The translations under genes were made by a program, and so were the position numbers. From positions 26,866,722-26,930,721 of the forward strand of contig OY755252.1 in NCBI GenBank assembly GCA_963576725.1: a stretch of 64,000 nt of DNA, written 5' to 3'. Shown piece by piece: positions 36,054-46,979 of this stretch. The notes beneath the pieces were generated by a model. The model was given only the letters and a program-made list of their open reading frames with translations. It was not told the origin of the DNA and ran no database searches. The stretch's first letter is position 1. Each line of letters begins with the position of its first letter. Source of the stretch: Azorinus chamasolen (lineage: Eukaryota; Mollusca; Bivalvia; Cardiida; Solecurtidae).

Positions 36054-37413
36054 CTTTATTTCCTCCACTCATGGAGAGCATTACATACACTAAACATACA
36101 TATACATTGTACAAGAATACAAATACATATAGACATTGAAGAACAATTATAAACTCCCTGCATATTCAAATGCACTTCATCATGTGACAATATAAGTCCA
36201 AACAATAGAACATACCCTAACTTATTTTGTACATTACCTAGTAATCAGTATAACCTTTTCAGAAAGGTACAGTAAAACCCCTCTAATCCGGACATTCAAT
36301 TTAGTACAAATACCGGCCCTGGGGACAAGCGGCAGCTCAATGTAGGGTGAAAGTCATGCAGAAAGATCCTCTCGGAGCTCTCTGCATGACCCCCATCACC
36401 CATTAAGCAGCGGCCTACCTAAATGTATCTAAATTCTCCTTCACTTGAATTCCGGTTTCGAAAGGTTTTACTGAAATTACAAGTATCTGATCAGGGTCTG
36501 CTTGCCACTGTACTTATTCGGCTCTACTTCAAGTAGAACATGGGCCAGCTTACATGCGGATCCATTATGCATACAGATACAATCAAGATTATAGGACTCC
36601 TAAGAGACCCTTAAACCAGGGTCTTCACTGTTTGACAATTTACACATATATTTGAAACTTTCCAATACAGGTCATTGTATATCCGACTGTCTCACTTTTT
36701 CGGACATATCAATTGAATATTACACAGTGAACGTGTTAACATTGTGTTTCAGCATATATTTCAACAGCACACAATTTCAGAGATACGAACGTACTAAGTG
36801 TATCATACTAATCTAACACACTATCATTTTGTGAATTAATTTCATGGACGATACAAGAATATTGCGCTCTTTCCCGACTGGACAATAACCAGACATGCCA
36901 GTAAAAAGATGAATTGTCTGTATCTCAGGGCTTGTTCTGGTCCACATTCCATACTGTGTTTCCCCACAATGTTCAATAATAATTGACCATAGTTTATGCC
37001 TTTCAATAGCACAACTACGACAATATAAAAGTCTGTGAACAGTAGTATTTTCTACTAGCAAGCCACATTTGCTACATATATCAGTTCTTGCCCAGGAAAA
37101 AAGACCGCATAAAACCCTGACACAACTAAAGGATGCTGACTTAAGATCAGGATTACCCTTACAAACATTCCACAGTACACAGGTCTGATGTTTTATAAAA
37201 ATATTATCAATCAATTGTAAATTGCTGCCTGTTACATTGGCAATTCTTGCCATCCGCTCATAAAAATCTGTTGAATACAATTTCAGCTTAACTATCTTTT
37301 TCCATTTAGCGCTCGGAGGAAAATATCCAGTTCTTGCATATGTATCTAAGTAATGGAACAAATCGTTATCTCTAAGAATAGCACAGACATCAGGTAGAAA
37401 TCCAATTGGACAA
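36023..37413 (-). pseudogene. 3' fragment of a non-LTR retrotransposon
   Basis: Minus-strand frame from NCPIGFLPDVCAILRDNDL (37413) to stop at 36813. The C-terminal part has CSKCGLLVENTTVHRLLYC (about 37060-37003), the Cys/His motif typical of LINE ORF2 C-termini. The 3'UTR runs to a (TA)n tail at 36024-36055, interrupted by a family E hairpin (36268-36473). 5'-truncated, as usual for LINEs. Clade not determined. Confidence 0.7.
36268..36473. repeat. Family E copy nested in LINE 3'UTR
   Basis: TACAGTAAAACCCCTC start, GCATGCAGAAAGATCC-type arms and GGTTTTACTGA end. Confidence 0.65.
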
Positions 37414-37424
37414 TTAGTAACTTA

Positions 37425-37789
37425 GAAGATAAATACAATAATACTAATAATGATAATGATGTTGTTATAAAAAATATAACAATAACGATAAGACGAAAAA
37501 GAAGAAGAATGAGAAAAGAGAAGATAGTAATAATTGATAATAATAATCATCATCATAGTAATAACAATAACAGCAATAATTATGATATAATGATAACATA
37601 ATAATAGATATTGCAACTATAGAAGAGAAAATAACAAATCTGCAATGATAATAATATGTGAAGAAGATAGCAATAATTAATGATAATAATAGTAGTGCTG
37701 ATAATAATAATAACGATTATAATAATAACAATAATAATGATAATAATAACATATCTTACATATTGTCATATAATAACAATACAGTAAAA
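37425..37789. repeat. AT-rich (ATA/ATG)n simple repeat
   Basis: Long stretch of AATAAT, GATAAT and ATCATC trinucleotide runs. Frames here are Ile/Tyr-rich artefacts. Confidence 0.85.
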
Positions 37790-37964
37790 CCTCTCTATAC
37801 ATGTAATGGCCACTAAATTGTGTTAATTAGTTTGTATTTAGGACAGGTGGCTGCTTAAAGCAGGAGCGTTCTGTTCTACTTTCACCTTGCTTTAAGCAGC
37901 CACCTGCCTTAAACACAAACTGCTTGATGTAATTTAGTGGCCATTATAGAGAGGTTTTACTGTA
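37790..37964. repeat. Family E copy, subfamily of the 63-kb TRIM host
   Basis: TACAGTAAAACCTCTC and GAGAGGTTTTACTGTA ends, GCTTTAAGCAGCCACCTGCC arms. Its TGTAATTTAGTGGCC represents the empty form of the TRIM insertion site at 63096-63473. Confidence 0.8.
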
Positions 37965-38226
37965 TGTGATCAAATGGATTCCTGCTAATGTTGATTCATT
38001 TTAGTTGCTACAAGATATGGTTCATATTTGTCAAAAAGGACCAAAACATCTTGTATGACAATTGAGTCATACATCCGCGGCAAGGAAGCACGTCTGTGGG
38101 TTTTAGTTTGACGGACTATTTTGGGTAATGTGTTTGAGTTCCAGTACACATGTTCGTGTATAATAGTCGAGAAGTCAAGATAAATGCGTAAATTTAAACA
38201 TTTTCATGAATAATTCCATTATTTCT

Positions 38227-38341
38227 CTACAAAGCCCTATACTATGACCACTCTTTAGAATCGTCTTGAAGAGACGATTCCACTCTTTACTATCGTCTCG
38301 AGGAGACGATTCTAAAGAGTGGTCACAGTATAGCGTTATAG
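38227..38341. repeat. Element H intact copy
   Basis: CCCTATACTATGACCACTC ... GAGTGGTCACAGTATAGCG with three GTCT(T/C)GA(A/G)GAGACGATTC blocks inside. Same family as the hairpin split by the gypsy element. Confidence 0.75.
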
Positions 38342-38510
38342 TTGTATGTATTAGATGGGTAAATTGGACGTGGTAGAGTGGGCATATAAGACAGAAGTGT
38401 TCAGTACTTTCGGTATCACCACAAGAGCATAACGGAACAATGGAAGGTTAAAAGTGCTATAATTTGTTCTTAATCGGGTATGGAGTATTTGACCCTGCCT
38501 TGTTAAGTTG
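38342..38510 (-). pseudogene. CR1-like LINE C-terminal fragment
   Basis: Minus-strand translation contains AGSNTPYPIKNKL and, further on, VPLCSCGDTESTEHFCLICPLY, matching the C-terminal Cys motif of the LINE at 27960-27920. Short, with stops. Confidence 0.55.
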
Positions 38511-39488
38511 TAATGTATTGTTGCAACCTACCTTGCAATAACTAACCGTTCTGCAAAAAAACATAACTAATTTCAATGATATATTGCAAAGTGAGTAGTT
38601 ATTGCAAAACGGACATGTTCGGTCAACCCACTTTGCAGGGCATTCTACTTCAGTTTCTGTGCTAAAATGCGACACAAATCACAAACAAACAAAAGGTGAA
38701 ATCCCATTATAATCCTGTGCTTAAGACTGATTTGGATAAAAAAAATTGTGCATGCGCAATTCTTCTTTTCACTGTAAGGAGAAGGGTGTTTTGTTTGATC
38801 TAGTAAGAAAAATGCGTTCCGATGCTAGGTCCCACCATGTGGTCCGAACGCAATCTTCTCACTTTTGTGAGAATAATGCGCGCGCGTTTTTCGCAAGATA
38901 AGAATAATGCGTTTGTAAGACATTTGAGGCTCATCACTGCTTTCCAGAAGTGGTTCATTTAATAAAACTTAACAGCACATTGTACAATTAGCAACAAAAG
39001 ATATGTTTGCATATATCCAATAGACCAAGAGTCTATCACTTCCATTTGATTTACAAATAAAGTCATTCCACAAAACAGTGAAACAAATGTTACTTTATAG
39101 CAGTGAAAACAATTGATGTTAACTTGAAAGTCAAACCCATCATACATGGCCTGAGAAGAATCGAGCGTGACACCGTTATCAGTAGATATAAAAAATAGGG
39201 TAATCCTATATTAGGCTAAAATTCTAGACGAATCACCATAAGAATCGGTGCCAAATATTTATCCAAATTTTATACTTTACCTATTCTCCACTTCACTCGC
39301 TAAAGGCAATTTAATATGTGTGGATTAACAATGTTAAACAAGTTCTATGTAGCAGTTAATTCTCTGGTATTTGGTATTGGGTTTTCTAAATGCAAAGTGG
39401 TAAAATAGGTTTACGCAGCAGAAACCTATTCTATGTTTATTCCAAATTACAATACCTACTGAATATTCAGTAACAAAATACACGTACA
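38511..39488. other. No feature recognised
   Basis: Intergenic sequence including a GCGCGCG patch near 38880; no coding motif or repeat unit identified. Confidence 0.4.
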
Positions 39489-39889
39489 TAAATACTTAAA
39501 CTGCTCTGATCTAATATTTCGACCACTAAGGGCCTTTGTCAAAGATTATCATGTCAAAATACACGTCACATTTTTGTTACATGCATTCAGCCATAAAATC
39601 AAAGAGAATAATGTTGATCCAGCGTCGTCTTGGTGACATTGGGTTGTTTTTTAAAATGTCATGACGTCATCAAAATGACGTCATCAAATGACGTCATGGG
39701 TACAACGACGTCATGCATGCATTAGCGCATTATCCTCTTTGATGTTACAGCCAAATGGTCTGTAGGTTATCAGCCTCCATATCCAATCAGTTTCATGGAT
39801 CTGTCTTTCAGTTCTACATGCATGGAACATCCGTTTCAAAACTACAAATCTCACATCATCACTGCTATGACCACCGATTCCAAAATGTC
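39489..39889. repeat. Inverted terminal copy of the Penelope-like element, left
   Basis: Reverse complement of 41236-41632, nearly identical. Includes the last ~57 codons of the ORF, stop, 3'UTR with clustered TGACGTCA sites, and the element end. Confidence 0.9.
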
Positions 39890-41236
39890 TATTTATTGGC
39901 TTCTCTCTCTCATGCCTCACATCACTCAAATGTTCTTTCATTCTCTCCCGAATTTCTCTCTCAGTTTCACCGACATACACCATTATATCGCATTTACTGC
40001 ATTTAATTGCATATACTACATTTCTTTCTCTACAGTTAATATTAGTTGACACATTGTAAACTGATTGCCTATTTGTGTCACTTATACTTGACATTTCAAG
40101 AATACTGCAAGTAGCACAACCCTGTGAACAGACTGTATTGCTTGGTCTAACAATCCTGTTAGTTTTTGAATGCACCAGTGTGTCACATAGATTTTTATCA
40201 CGCCTGAATGCTACGATTGGCAGTTGTTGGAATACTTCTTTAAGCCGGTCTGATTGATGCAAAACTTTTGAATGTTTGTTTACAATGTAATGTATATTCG
40301 GTAGCAGATTTGAATACGTCAAAACTAAAGGGACCCTATTCATTTTCCTGTTAGATCTAACTGTTTGTTTCTTTACTAATGTGGCAGATCTGTCAAGTTT
40401 ATCCACCCTTACCAACTGATTTTCTATCATCCTACCACTATATCCTCTCTTCCTTAACTGACCCTTGAGTTTATTTCTTTCTCTAATATAGTCCGATTCT
40501 CTTTCACATATACGCTTAATTCTTAGTCCCAAACCATATGCTATGCTCCTTTTTGTACTAGGAGGATGGCAAGAAGAATTATTAAGGTACAGCTGTTTGT
40601 CTGTTGGTTTTACATAAAGATCTGTGTATATATGACCATTGTCTATTTTAACTAGAGTATCCAGAAATTCTATCTGATCCAAACCATATCTAAGCTCTAT
40701 ACTAATATTCGGGTGAATACTGTTTGCATGTTTCGCAAAATCTTCCAGTTCTTGAACTGTGCCATCCCAGATCCCGAAACCATCATCAATGAATCTCTTG
40801 TAAAACATTGGCACTTTTTTGTGTGACATCAATTCTTCATCCCATTTCCTCATATATGAACAAGCAAAATTCTTTCCTAATTTTGAACCAATTGCCACCC
40901 CATCTTTTTGTATGAAAGTGCTATCTCCAAAAGAAAATGTGTTGTTGTCTAAAACTGTTTGAATCATCTTAAGAACATTTTCTGTATCAATCAACGGATC
41001 ACTTCTGTTTGCAAGGCCTTCCATACATGCATCTAGTCCCTCTTTCTTTGGGACTGATGGATACAACTTTGCTACGTCAAAACAGAACAAAATGCAATTT
41101 TCTGAAAGTGGTTCATTAATGTCTTTTAATTTGTTAATAAAATCAGTTGTATCTCTGATGTAGCTGGGTGAAGTTTCAACAAATTCACTAAGTTCATGCT
41201 CAGCAACTTCAGCTAACCTCTCAGTTATTTTTGGAA
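39711..41236 (-). CDS. Penelope-like element RT + GIY-YIG endonuclease, 5'-truncated
   Basis: Open minus-strand frame of about 508 codons starting inside the protein (ITERLAEVAEHEL). RT motif A is FCFDVAKLYPSVP (about 41085-41047), and the catalytic YxDD-equivalent is FIDD in FYKRFIDDGFGIW (about 40793-40782). It is followed by DQIEFLDTLVKI and the PLE-typical SSCHPPSTKRSIAYG. The C-terminus holds a GIY-YIG nuclease: NVVYAIKCSKC then VYVGETEREIRERMKEH (about 40030-39950), with a CxxC pair between the two halves as in Penelope endonucleases. The N-terminal RT part is absent because the sequence meets the inverted copy at ~41236. Otherwise uninterrupted, so a young but truncated copy. Confidence 0.9.
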
Positions 41237-41632
41237 TCGGTGGTCATAGCAGTGATGATGTGAGATTTGTAGTTTTGAAACGGATGTTCCATGCATGTAG
41301 AACTGAAAGACAGATCCATGAAACTGATTGGATATGGAGGCTGAGAACCTACAGACCATTTGGCTGTAACATCAAAGAGGATAATGCGCTAATGCATGCA
41401 TGACGTCGTTGTACCCATGACGTCATTTGATGACGTCATTTTGATGACGTCATGACATTTTAAAAAACAACCCAATGTCACCAAGACGACGCTGGATCAA
41501 CATTATTCTCTTTGATTTTATGGCTGAATGCATGTAACAAAAATGTGACGTGTATTTTGACATGATAATCTTTGACAAAGGCCCTTAGTGGTCGAAATAT
41601 TAGATCAGAGCAGTTTAAGTATTTATGTATTA
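41236..41632 (+). mobile_element. Inverted second copy of the Penelope 3' end
   Basis: Plus-strand HSSDDVRFVVLKRMF to CNIKEDNALMHA, stop, and the same 3'UTR. Head-to-head with the minus copy; Penelope elements are known for inverted or tandem terminal repeats. Confidence 0.85.
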
Positions 41633-41635
41633 TAT

Positions 41636-41866
41636 TAATTCCCTATTTTGGAATATTTACTTCATTGTGAAAATACACGTAGTTATAAGGAAATATGGAA
41701 GGTGGAACATTGTAGCCATTTCAGAAGCAAGGAAATAGATCTATCAAATTCAATTAGCAAATCGAGCAGACCCTGATCAGACGGCTCCTCTAGGAGCCGT
41801 CTGATCTGGGTCTACTCTGTTTGCAAATGCATGAAAACACGTTTATATTAGGGAGAGGGTTAAAGG
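41636..41866. repeat. TTAA hairpin family A copy
   Basis: TTAATTCCC start and GAGAGGGTTAA end; core GATCAGACGGCTCCTCTAGG with complement at about 41776-41806. Confidence 0.8.
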
Positions 41867-41894
41867 TTTGTGGTGATATTCATACATTCAGAGA

Positions 41895-42150
41895 AAAGCA
41901 GACACATGCGTATACGAACAAATCTGTCTCTAAGCAGGCATTATATTTAACGAAACTTCCAAATTACTTGCACAAGAGTTTGACTACATTTATAACTCGA
42001 AATCACCGTTTATCTTTACATTTTGGACATTGGCACAATGCACTCTGTTAACGAAATACATTGTCCCCTTTGCAACAATATAGGAGATGAATACCACTAT
42101 AATTTAGTACATGTATATCCCCTTTTTCAAAATTAAGGCAACACTTTTAT
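41895..42150 (+). pseudogene. LINE ORF2 C-terminal fragment
   Basis: Plus-strand KLPNYLHKSLTTFITRNHRL and, after a frameshift near 42050, EIHCPLCNNIGDEYHYNLVHV. CxxCN..GDEYHY is the C-terminal Cys/His motif of LINE-type reverse transcriptases. Confidence 0.6.
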
Positions 42151-42174
42151 AAAACGCTGAATGTTTTAGATTTA

Positions 42175-42577
42175 TTAATTATCTGAAACTTCAACTCTTT
42201 GAATAAATCCACTGAAAAGGAGCACTTACTAGAGAAAATGAAACTATTATAACTACACTAGATAACTTCTAATGCGACCACATAAAACAATCAAAGCTGT
42301 CTTTATAAGCAGGTGGTTGCTTAATGCAGGACGAAAGTTATGCTGAAAGCACTTATAGGAGCTTTCTGCATAACTTACGACCTATTCAGCTACCACCTGC
42401 CTCTGCCACCCAGAATTATGCCCCTCATTGATGGTCGCATTAGAAGGATTTAACATGTTTATAGTTTTCCAACCGCTTTGATGAGTAGAACAATTGTTCA
42501 AATGCTATTAACAACGGTTTCAAAAACTGACTTATAGGGGCGTCCAAATGCGTCAATGCGAGGGAATGGGTTAAATA
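42175..42577. repeat. Family D copy interrupted by family E
   Basis: Family D left part (CTTTGAATAAATCCACTG, GGAGCACTTACTAGAG), then family E (42246-42456), then family D right part ending GAGGGAATGGGTTAA. Confidence 0.65.
42246..42456. repeat. Family E copy nested in family D
   Basis: GCAGGTGGTTGCTTAATGCAGG and complement around AAAGCACTTATAGGAGCTTTC (about 42347-42367). Confidence 0.65.
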
Positions 42578-42849
42578 AGATACAAACCAGAAAACATGAA
42601 GGTAAAGCCAAAAGCCTTTGGCTGCCAGGACATTTTACTAGATTTGACATCTGATAATTGTATGTCGCGTTGTTCTGATGATACCAGCACGTCCTTAGAT
42701 CAATGTGACGCTTACAGTACATGTATGCTTTAAGTACAGGTTTGTAGCTGGGATTGCTTGCAGCACACATCACTTGTGTACTTTCTAATAAAAAGAGCTA
42801 GAACACAAATATCATCATTGTAAGTTCCAGATTAAGGTATGTGTCATTT
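42578..42849. other. No feature recognised
   Basis: No motif, hairpin or repeat unit found. Confidence 0.35.
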
Positions 42850-42998
42850 GTCCTAAGGATCAAATGCTCTATTTATAGCAATTGTTTCAATACTACATAA
42901 TTCTATTTGTTTCCTTTTCCCTAGTAAATGCTCCTTTTTGTTATATTTAATCACAAAGAGGTTGGGTCTAACAATAGCCTAAGAAGTAATGGGTTAAA
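42850..42998. repeat. Family D right half
   Basis: AAATGCTCTATTTATAGCAATTG then GTAAATGCTCC and AGAGGTTGGGTC; ends TAATGGGTTAA. The left arm is missing. Confidence 0.6.
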
Positions 42999-43214
42999 GT
43001 AAAAAAAAAAAACATTAGCGTAGTAGATGACAAAATCGTTTTATTTCACTGTTAGCATATTCATAATTAGGCTGTAATAAAATGCGTCCTATTAAAAGCT
43101 GTGGTGTATTTATTTCTTACACTAATATCCATGATTTACATGTAATTGGATAAACCTTGAAGATGCTTGTAAGCTCGGTATTCGCGTAATTGTCACGTGT
43201 ACGTACGTTTCACG
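42999..43214. other. No feature recognised
   Basis: Poly-A run near 43002 and AT-rich sequence only. Confidence 0.35.
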
Positions 43215-43310
43215 TGTGGCATTTACGGTAGAGTGTTTGCATACGTAATACGTAGACTACACCAAGTGATGTGATTCGAATCTCGGCCTGAGCATTTCGA
43301 ATTTTCATGC
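43215..43310 (+). repeat. SINE head (tRNA-derived) and core start
   Basis: A-box-like TGGCATTTACGGTAGAGTG and B-box GATTCGAATCTC, followed by the SINE core TTTTCATGCAAGGAAGCC. Confidence 0.65.
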
Positions 43311-44440
43311 AAGGAAGCCTTCCAGCTGACATATGGTAGGTCGGCGGTAATGAGGCCTTTCACCTGACATGAGGTAGATTGGTAGTGAGGAGGCCTTTCA
43401 GCTGGCATGCGGTAGGTCGGTGGTGAGGAGGCCTTTCAGCTGACATGCGGTAGATCAGTGGTGAGGAGGCCTTTCAGCTGGCATGCGGTAGATCGGTGGT
43501 GAGGAGGCCTTTCAACTGGCATGCGGTAGATTGGTAGTGATGAGGCCTTTCAACTGGCATGCGGTAGATTGGTAGTGATGAGGCCTTTCAACTGGCATGC
43601 GGTAGATCGGTGGTGAGGAGGCCTTTCAGCCGGCATGCGGTAGATTGGTAGTGATGAGGCCTTTCAACTGGCATGCGGTAGATTGGTAATGATGACGCCT
43701 TTCAGCTGGCATGCGGTAGATTGGTAGTGATGAGGCCTTTCAACTGACATGCGGTAGATTGGTAGTGAGGACGCCTTTCAACTGGCATGCGGTAGATCGG
43801 TGGTGAGGAGGCCTTTCAGCTGGCATGCGGTAGATTGATAGTGATGAGGCCTTTCAACTGGCATGCGGTAGATTGGTAGTGAGGACGCCTTTCCAACTGG
43901 CATGCGGTAGATCGGTGGTGAGGAGGCCTTTCAGCTGGCATGCGGTAGATTGGTAGTGATGAGGCCTTTCAACTGGCATGCGGTAGATTGGTAGTGAGGA
44001 CGCCTTTCAGCTGGCATGCGGTGGTGAGGAGGCCTTTCAGCTGACATGCGGTAGATCATTGGTGAGGAGGCCTTTAAGCTGGCATGCGGTAGATCGGTGG
44101 TGATGGGGCTTTTAAGCTGACGTGTGGTAGATCGGTGGTGAGGAGGCCTTTCAGCTGGCATGCGGTAGATCGGTGGTGAGGAGGCCTTTCAACTGGCATG
44201 CGGTAGATTGGTAGTGATGAGGCCTTTCAACTGGAATGCGGTAGATTGGTAGTGAGGACGCCTTTCAACTGGCATGCGGTAGATCGGTGGTGAGGAGGCC
44301 TTTCAGCTGGCATGCGGTAGATTGGTAGTGAGGAGGCCTTTAAACTGAAATGCGGTAGTTCGATGGTAAGGAGGCCTTTCAGCTGACATGAGGTAGATAG
44401 GTGTTGAGGAGGCCTTTCAGCTTACCTGCGGTAGATCGGT
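43311..44440 (+). repeat. Minisatellite grown from the SINE core, ~29 units of ~38 bp
   Basis: Unit GGCCTTTCA(A/G)CTGGCATGCGG then TAGATTGGTAGTGATGA or TAGATCGGTGGTGAGGA. It begins directly after the SINE head and ends in the SINE tail, so the array lies inside one SINE. Confidence 0.9.
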
Positions 44441-44591
44441 GGTTCTACCCGGGTGTTCTGCAATTAGCCGGTTGTCGTTATATGACTGTTAAAGCGACGT
44501 ACATCCCAAACAAACAAACAAACAACGAACGAACGAACGAGCAAGTAAACAAACAAACAAGCAAACAAGCAAACAGACAGACAGACAGATT
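44441..44591 (+). repeat. SINE tail and tetranucleotide run
   Basis: TCTACCCGGGTG, GTTATATGACTGTTAAAGCG and ACATCCC, then (CAAA)n, (CGAA)n and (CAGA)n: the usual end of molluscan tRNA-SINEs. Confidence 0.75.
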
Positions 44592-44760
44592 TACTTCCTT
44601 TGCAAACAGCTTAGATCCAGATAAGACACTCCTCGGTGATATGAATAAGAAAATTAGTCTTCCAAAGTTAAAGCAGACAACAGTTGCGAATTGTGATTGT
44701 TGTTTGACAATATTATCGTCTGCTACAATTCTCACGATTATCATTTCTTCTATTTCTCCT
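44592..44760. repeat. Family L half copy
   Basis: GCAAACAGCTTAGATCCAGATAAGAC then a CGTCTGCTACAATTC end; no complementary arm. Confidence 0.45.
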
Positions 44761-44990
44761 AATAACCCATTCCATCATAGGCTAATTTTAGATACAACCT
44801 CTTTGAATAAATCTACCAAAAAGGAGCATTAGCTGGAGAAAAGATTTTTTTTAGAATTTTATAGTTTGAACCCATTGTGATAAATAGAACATTTGCTCCT
44901 ATAGGAGCAAATGCTCTATTTATCACAATGGTTTCATAAAGTGACTTTTACAGAGTCGTCAAAAGTCGCCAATATGAGGGAATGGGTTAA
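44761..44990. repeat. TTAA hairpin family D, complete
   Basis: Core TGCTCCTATAGGAGCA at 44894-44909 and end GAGGGAATGGGTTAA. Confidence 0.85.
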
Positions 44991-45084
44991 ATTCAGTGAT
45001 CATTCCCTGGCTCCTGATGATCTCATCTAGACCTAAACTGGTCGTAAGCATGCAGGGACTGTATCGCTGATACTCTGTGTAGTA

Positions 45085-45364
45085 GCCTTTCCCTGTTCAA
45101 TATTCATGTAAGGCATAATGGCATCGTGAATATACATTAACTGAAATTATATCATATACACTTTACAAGAATTGATTTTGCTTTGACAAATGATACATAA
45201 TGATACTGGAAGTTGTGGCCTGCAGAAACTGTAGAATCATATCTATATCTAGTAAAAAGCAAACAGAGCAGATCCCGATTAGACTGCTCCTATAGGAGCC
45301 GTTTGATCTGTTCTACTATGTTTGCAAATGCGTGAAAAGGTCTTTATGTGAAGGAAATTGTTAA
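45085..45364. repeat. Family A copy
   Basis: CCTTTCCCTGTTCAATATTCATG start; core GCTCCTATAGGAGC at 45286-45299 with GCAAACAGAGCAG and GTTTGCAAATGCG flanks. Confidence 0.75.
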
Positions 45365-45395
45365 TGTTAGACCGAAGTAAGACTCAAATAGTGTA

Positions 45396-45792
45396 TGTCA
45401 CAGTGTGTAGGTTTATCATCACTTGTACGGCCTTGCTGTACAAGCGCGCTTTTATGGCGACGTGGTAGAGTGTATGACTGCGAACCTAGAGACCCGGGTT
45501 CGATCCCGGGTCTGAGCGGGTATGTTTCTTTATAAGAACACCCGGTTACATTTGGCGCCCAACGTGGGGCTGTGACTGTATGAGCTCCGAGTTCGATTCC
45601 CAGTCGTTCTCATACCCAAAGAAATTCGGGACGAATTTCAACTTGCTGGGGGAGTATGTCACAGTGTGTAGGTTTATCATCACTTGTACGGCCTTATGGC
45701 GATGTGGTAGAGTGCATGACTGCGAACCTGGCGACCCGGGTTCGATCCCCGGTCTGAGCGGGTATGTTTCTTTATAAGAACACCCGGTTACA
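45396..45792 (+). mobile_element. TRIM with tRNA-Lys primer site and tRNA-like LTRs
   Basis: 5' LTR 45396-45550, internal 45551-45656, 3' LTR 45657-45792. 4-bp target duplication TGTA on both sides. The primer site TGGCGCCCAACGTGGGGC (45553-45570) is complementary over 18 nt to the 3' end of metazoan tRNA-Lys(CUU) as I know it. A GGGGGAGTA polypurine tract precedes the 3' LTR. LTRs carry a GTGGTAGAGTG stretch and a perfect B box GGGTTCGATCCC. No ORF. The 5' LTR has ~19 bp not in the 3' LTR. Confidence 0.9.
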
Positions 45793-45844
45793 TGTATAAA
45801 ATCGTTTTTATATCAGTTGGACCCAAACTGGTCGAAAGCATTCA

Positions 45845-46071
45845 ATGATTGTATAATGTAAGACTGAAATAGACCTACGGTTATAAAGCGACCACCAAAA
45901 AGATGTATAATTCCCAATGAAAGAGTTAAATGGGAGCTTAATGCAGGACGAAAGTAATGACGAAAGCGCCTATATGAATTGTCTGTATTACTTTCCTCTT
46001 GCATTAAGCAACCATCTCCTTATAAAGGCGGTTTATCCATTAAGTGGTCGCATAAGAGGGGTTCTACTGTA
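45845..46071. repeat. Family E copy, left end diverged
   Basis: GGGAGCTTAATGCAGGACGAAAG and complement around 45970, ends GGGGTTCTACTGTA. Confidence 0.65.
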
Positions 46072-46199
46072 GTGCATAAAACGATTTGATCCTAATAAAT
46101 CATCTGAACATCTGTTCTTATCAGAGTCAAATTGTCTGTTAAAACATTTACCTGCGACTAGAATTATATACATTGTCTAATTGTATTGTTATCAATAGC

Positions 46200-46419
46200 T
46201 TAGCCGAAACGCACTGAAAATCGAGGTGTTGTCGAGTTGTTCGCTTTTCAGCCAGCATTTGCACACTTTCCAGCAATCTCACGAGTGTAGACAACGTGTG
46301 CAACAAAATAACCGCGACACCCGCGTCATTCTTTCACTGAACTTCGTACGTGTAATATTGCAAAAAGAAGACTACTCAGACTTGTGTGTTTGTGTTTGGG
46401 AAACTGAGGAGTAGGGCCG
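46200..46419 (+). other. Probable 5'UTR exon of a plus-strand gene
   Basis: Ends AGGGCCG|GTGAGT at 46419/46420 with no useful ORF before it. The next acceptor (47915) leads straight to an ATG in good context. The left boundary is a guess. Confidence 0.4.
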
Positions 46420-46975
46420 GTGAGTACTATCGTTTGTTAAACTTTGACTGCTTAAGCTGACAATGTGGCATCAGTGTTTTTTAATTCCAGTTTTTTTATC
46501 TACTAAGACAATTTAATCGTCACTGATCCTTGCTCTCCAATGTAATTCCGAGAAAATCATTTAAATTTTTGGATCAATTAACAGATATTACTGTGAACAG
46601 TGGTACATTGATATTTTAACCGAATGTTTTATCATTATTTAAAATGTATACTAAAAATGTTCCAAATACAGAATAAAATAGAAACCATATTGAGTGCATG
46701 GCACAAACTTTCCATTAAGGGAAAACATAACTTATATTGCCTAAGAAACTATATTGTTTATATGGGCATAATGCCCATATCTGGCAATTATATGTAAAAT
46801 ATGTGAACTTTCTTTTGACCTGAATGAAGCTACCTTCATAATTAGATCTCTTATTGATGGTCGCTTATTTCAAAATCGATATGTGTGATCTTTTGCCAGT
46901 TCAGCTTGATCCAGTGTGCTTTTCACAGGTATATACATGTACATCACAAAGTTGATTTGTTACTGCTACCTGCAG
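46420..46975. other. Intron sequence, nothing recognised
   Basis: AT-rich, no repeat family recognised. Confidence 0.35.
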
Positions 46976-46979
46976 ACTT

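Noticed and set aside
37422..37616. Ile/Tyr/Ser-rich open frame
   Set aside because: Translation of an ATA/ATG trinucleotide repeat.
43931..44161. Pro/His/Arg-rich repeat protein on the minus strand
   Set aside because: Minisatellite translation within the SINE-derived array.
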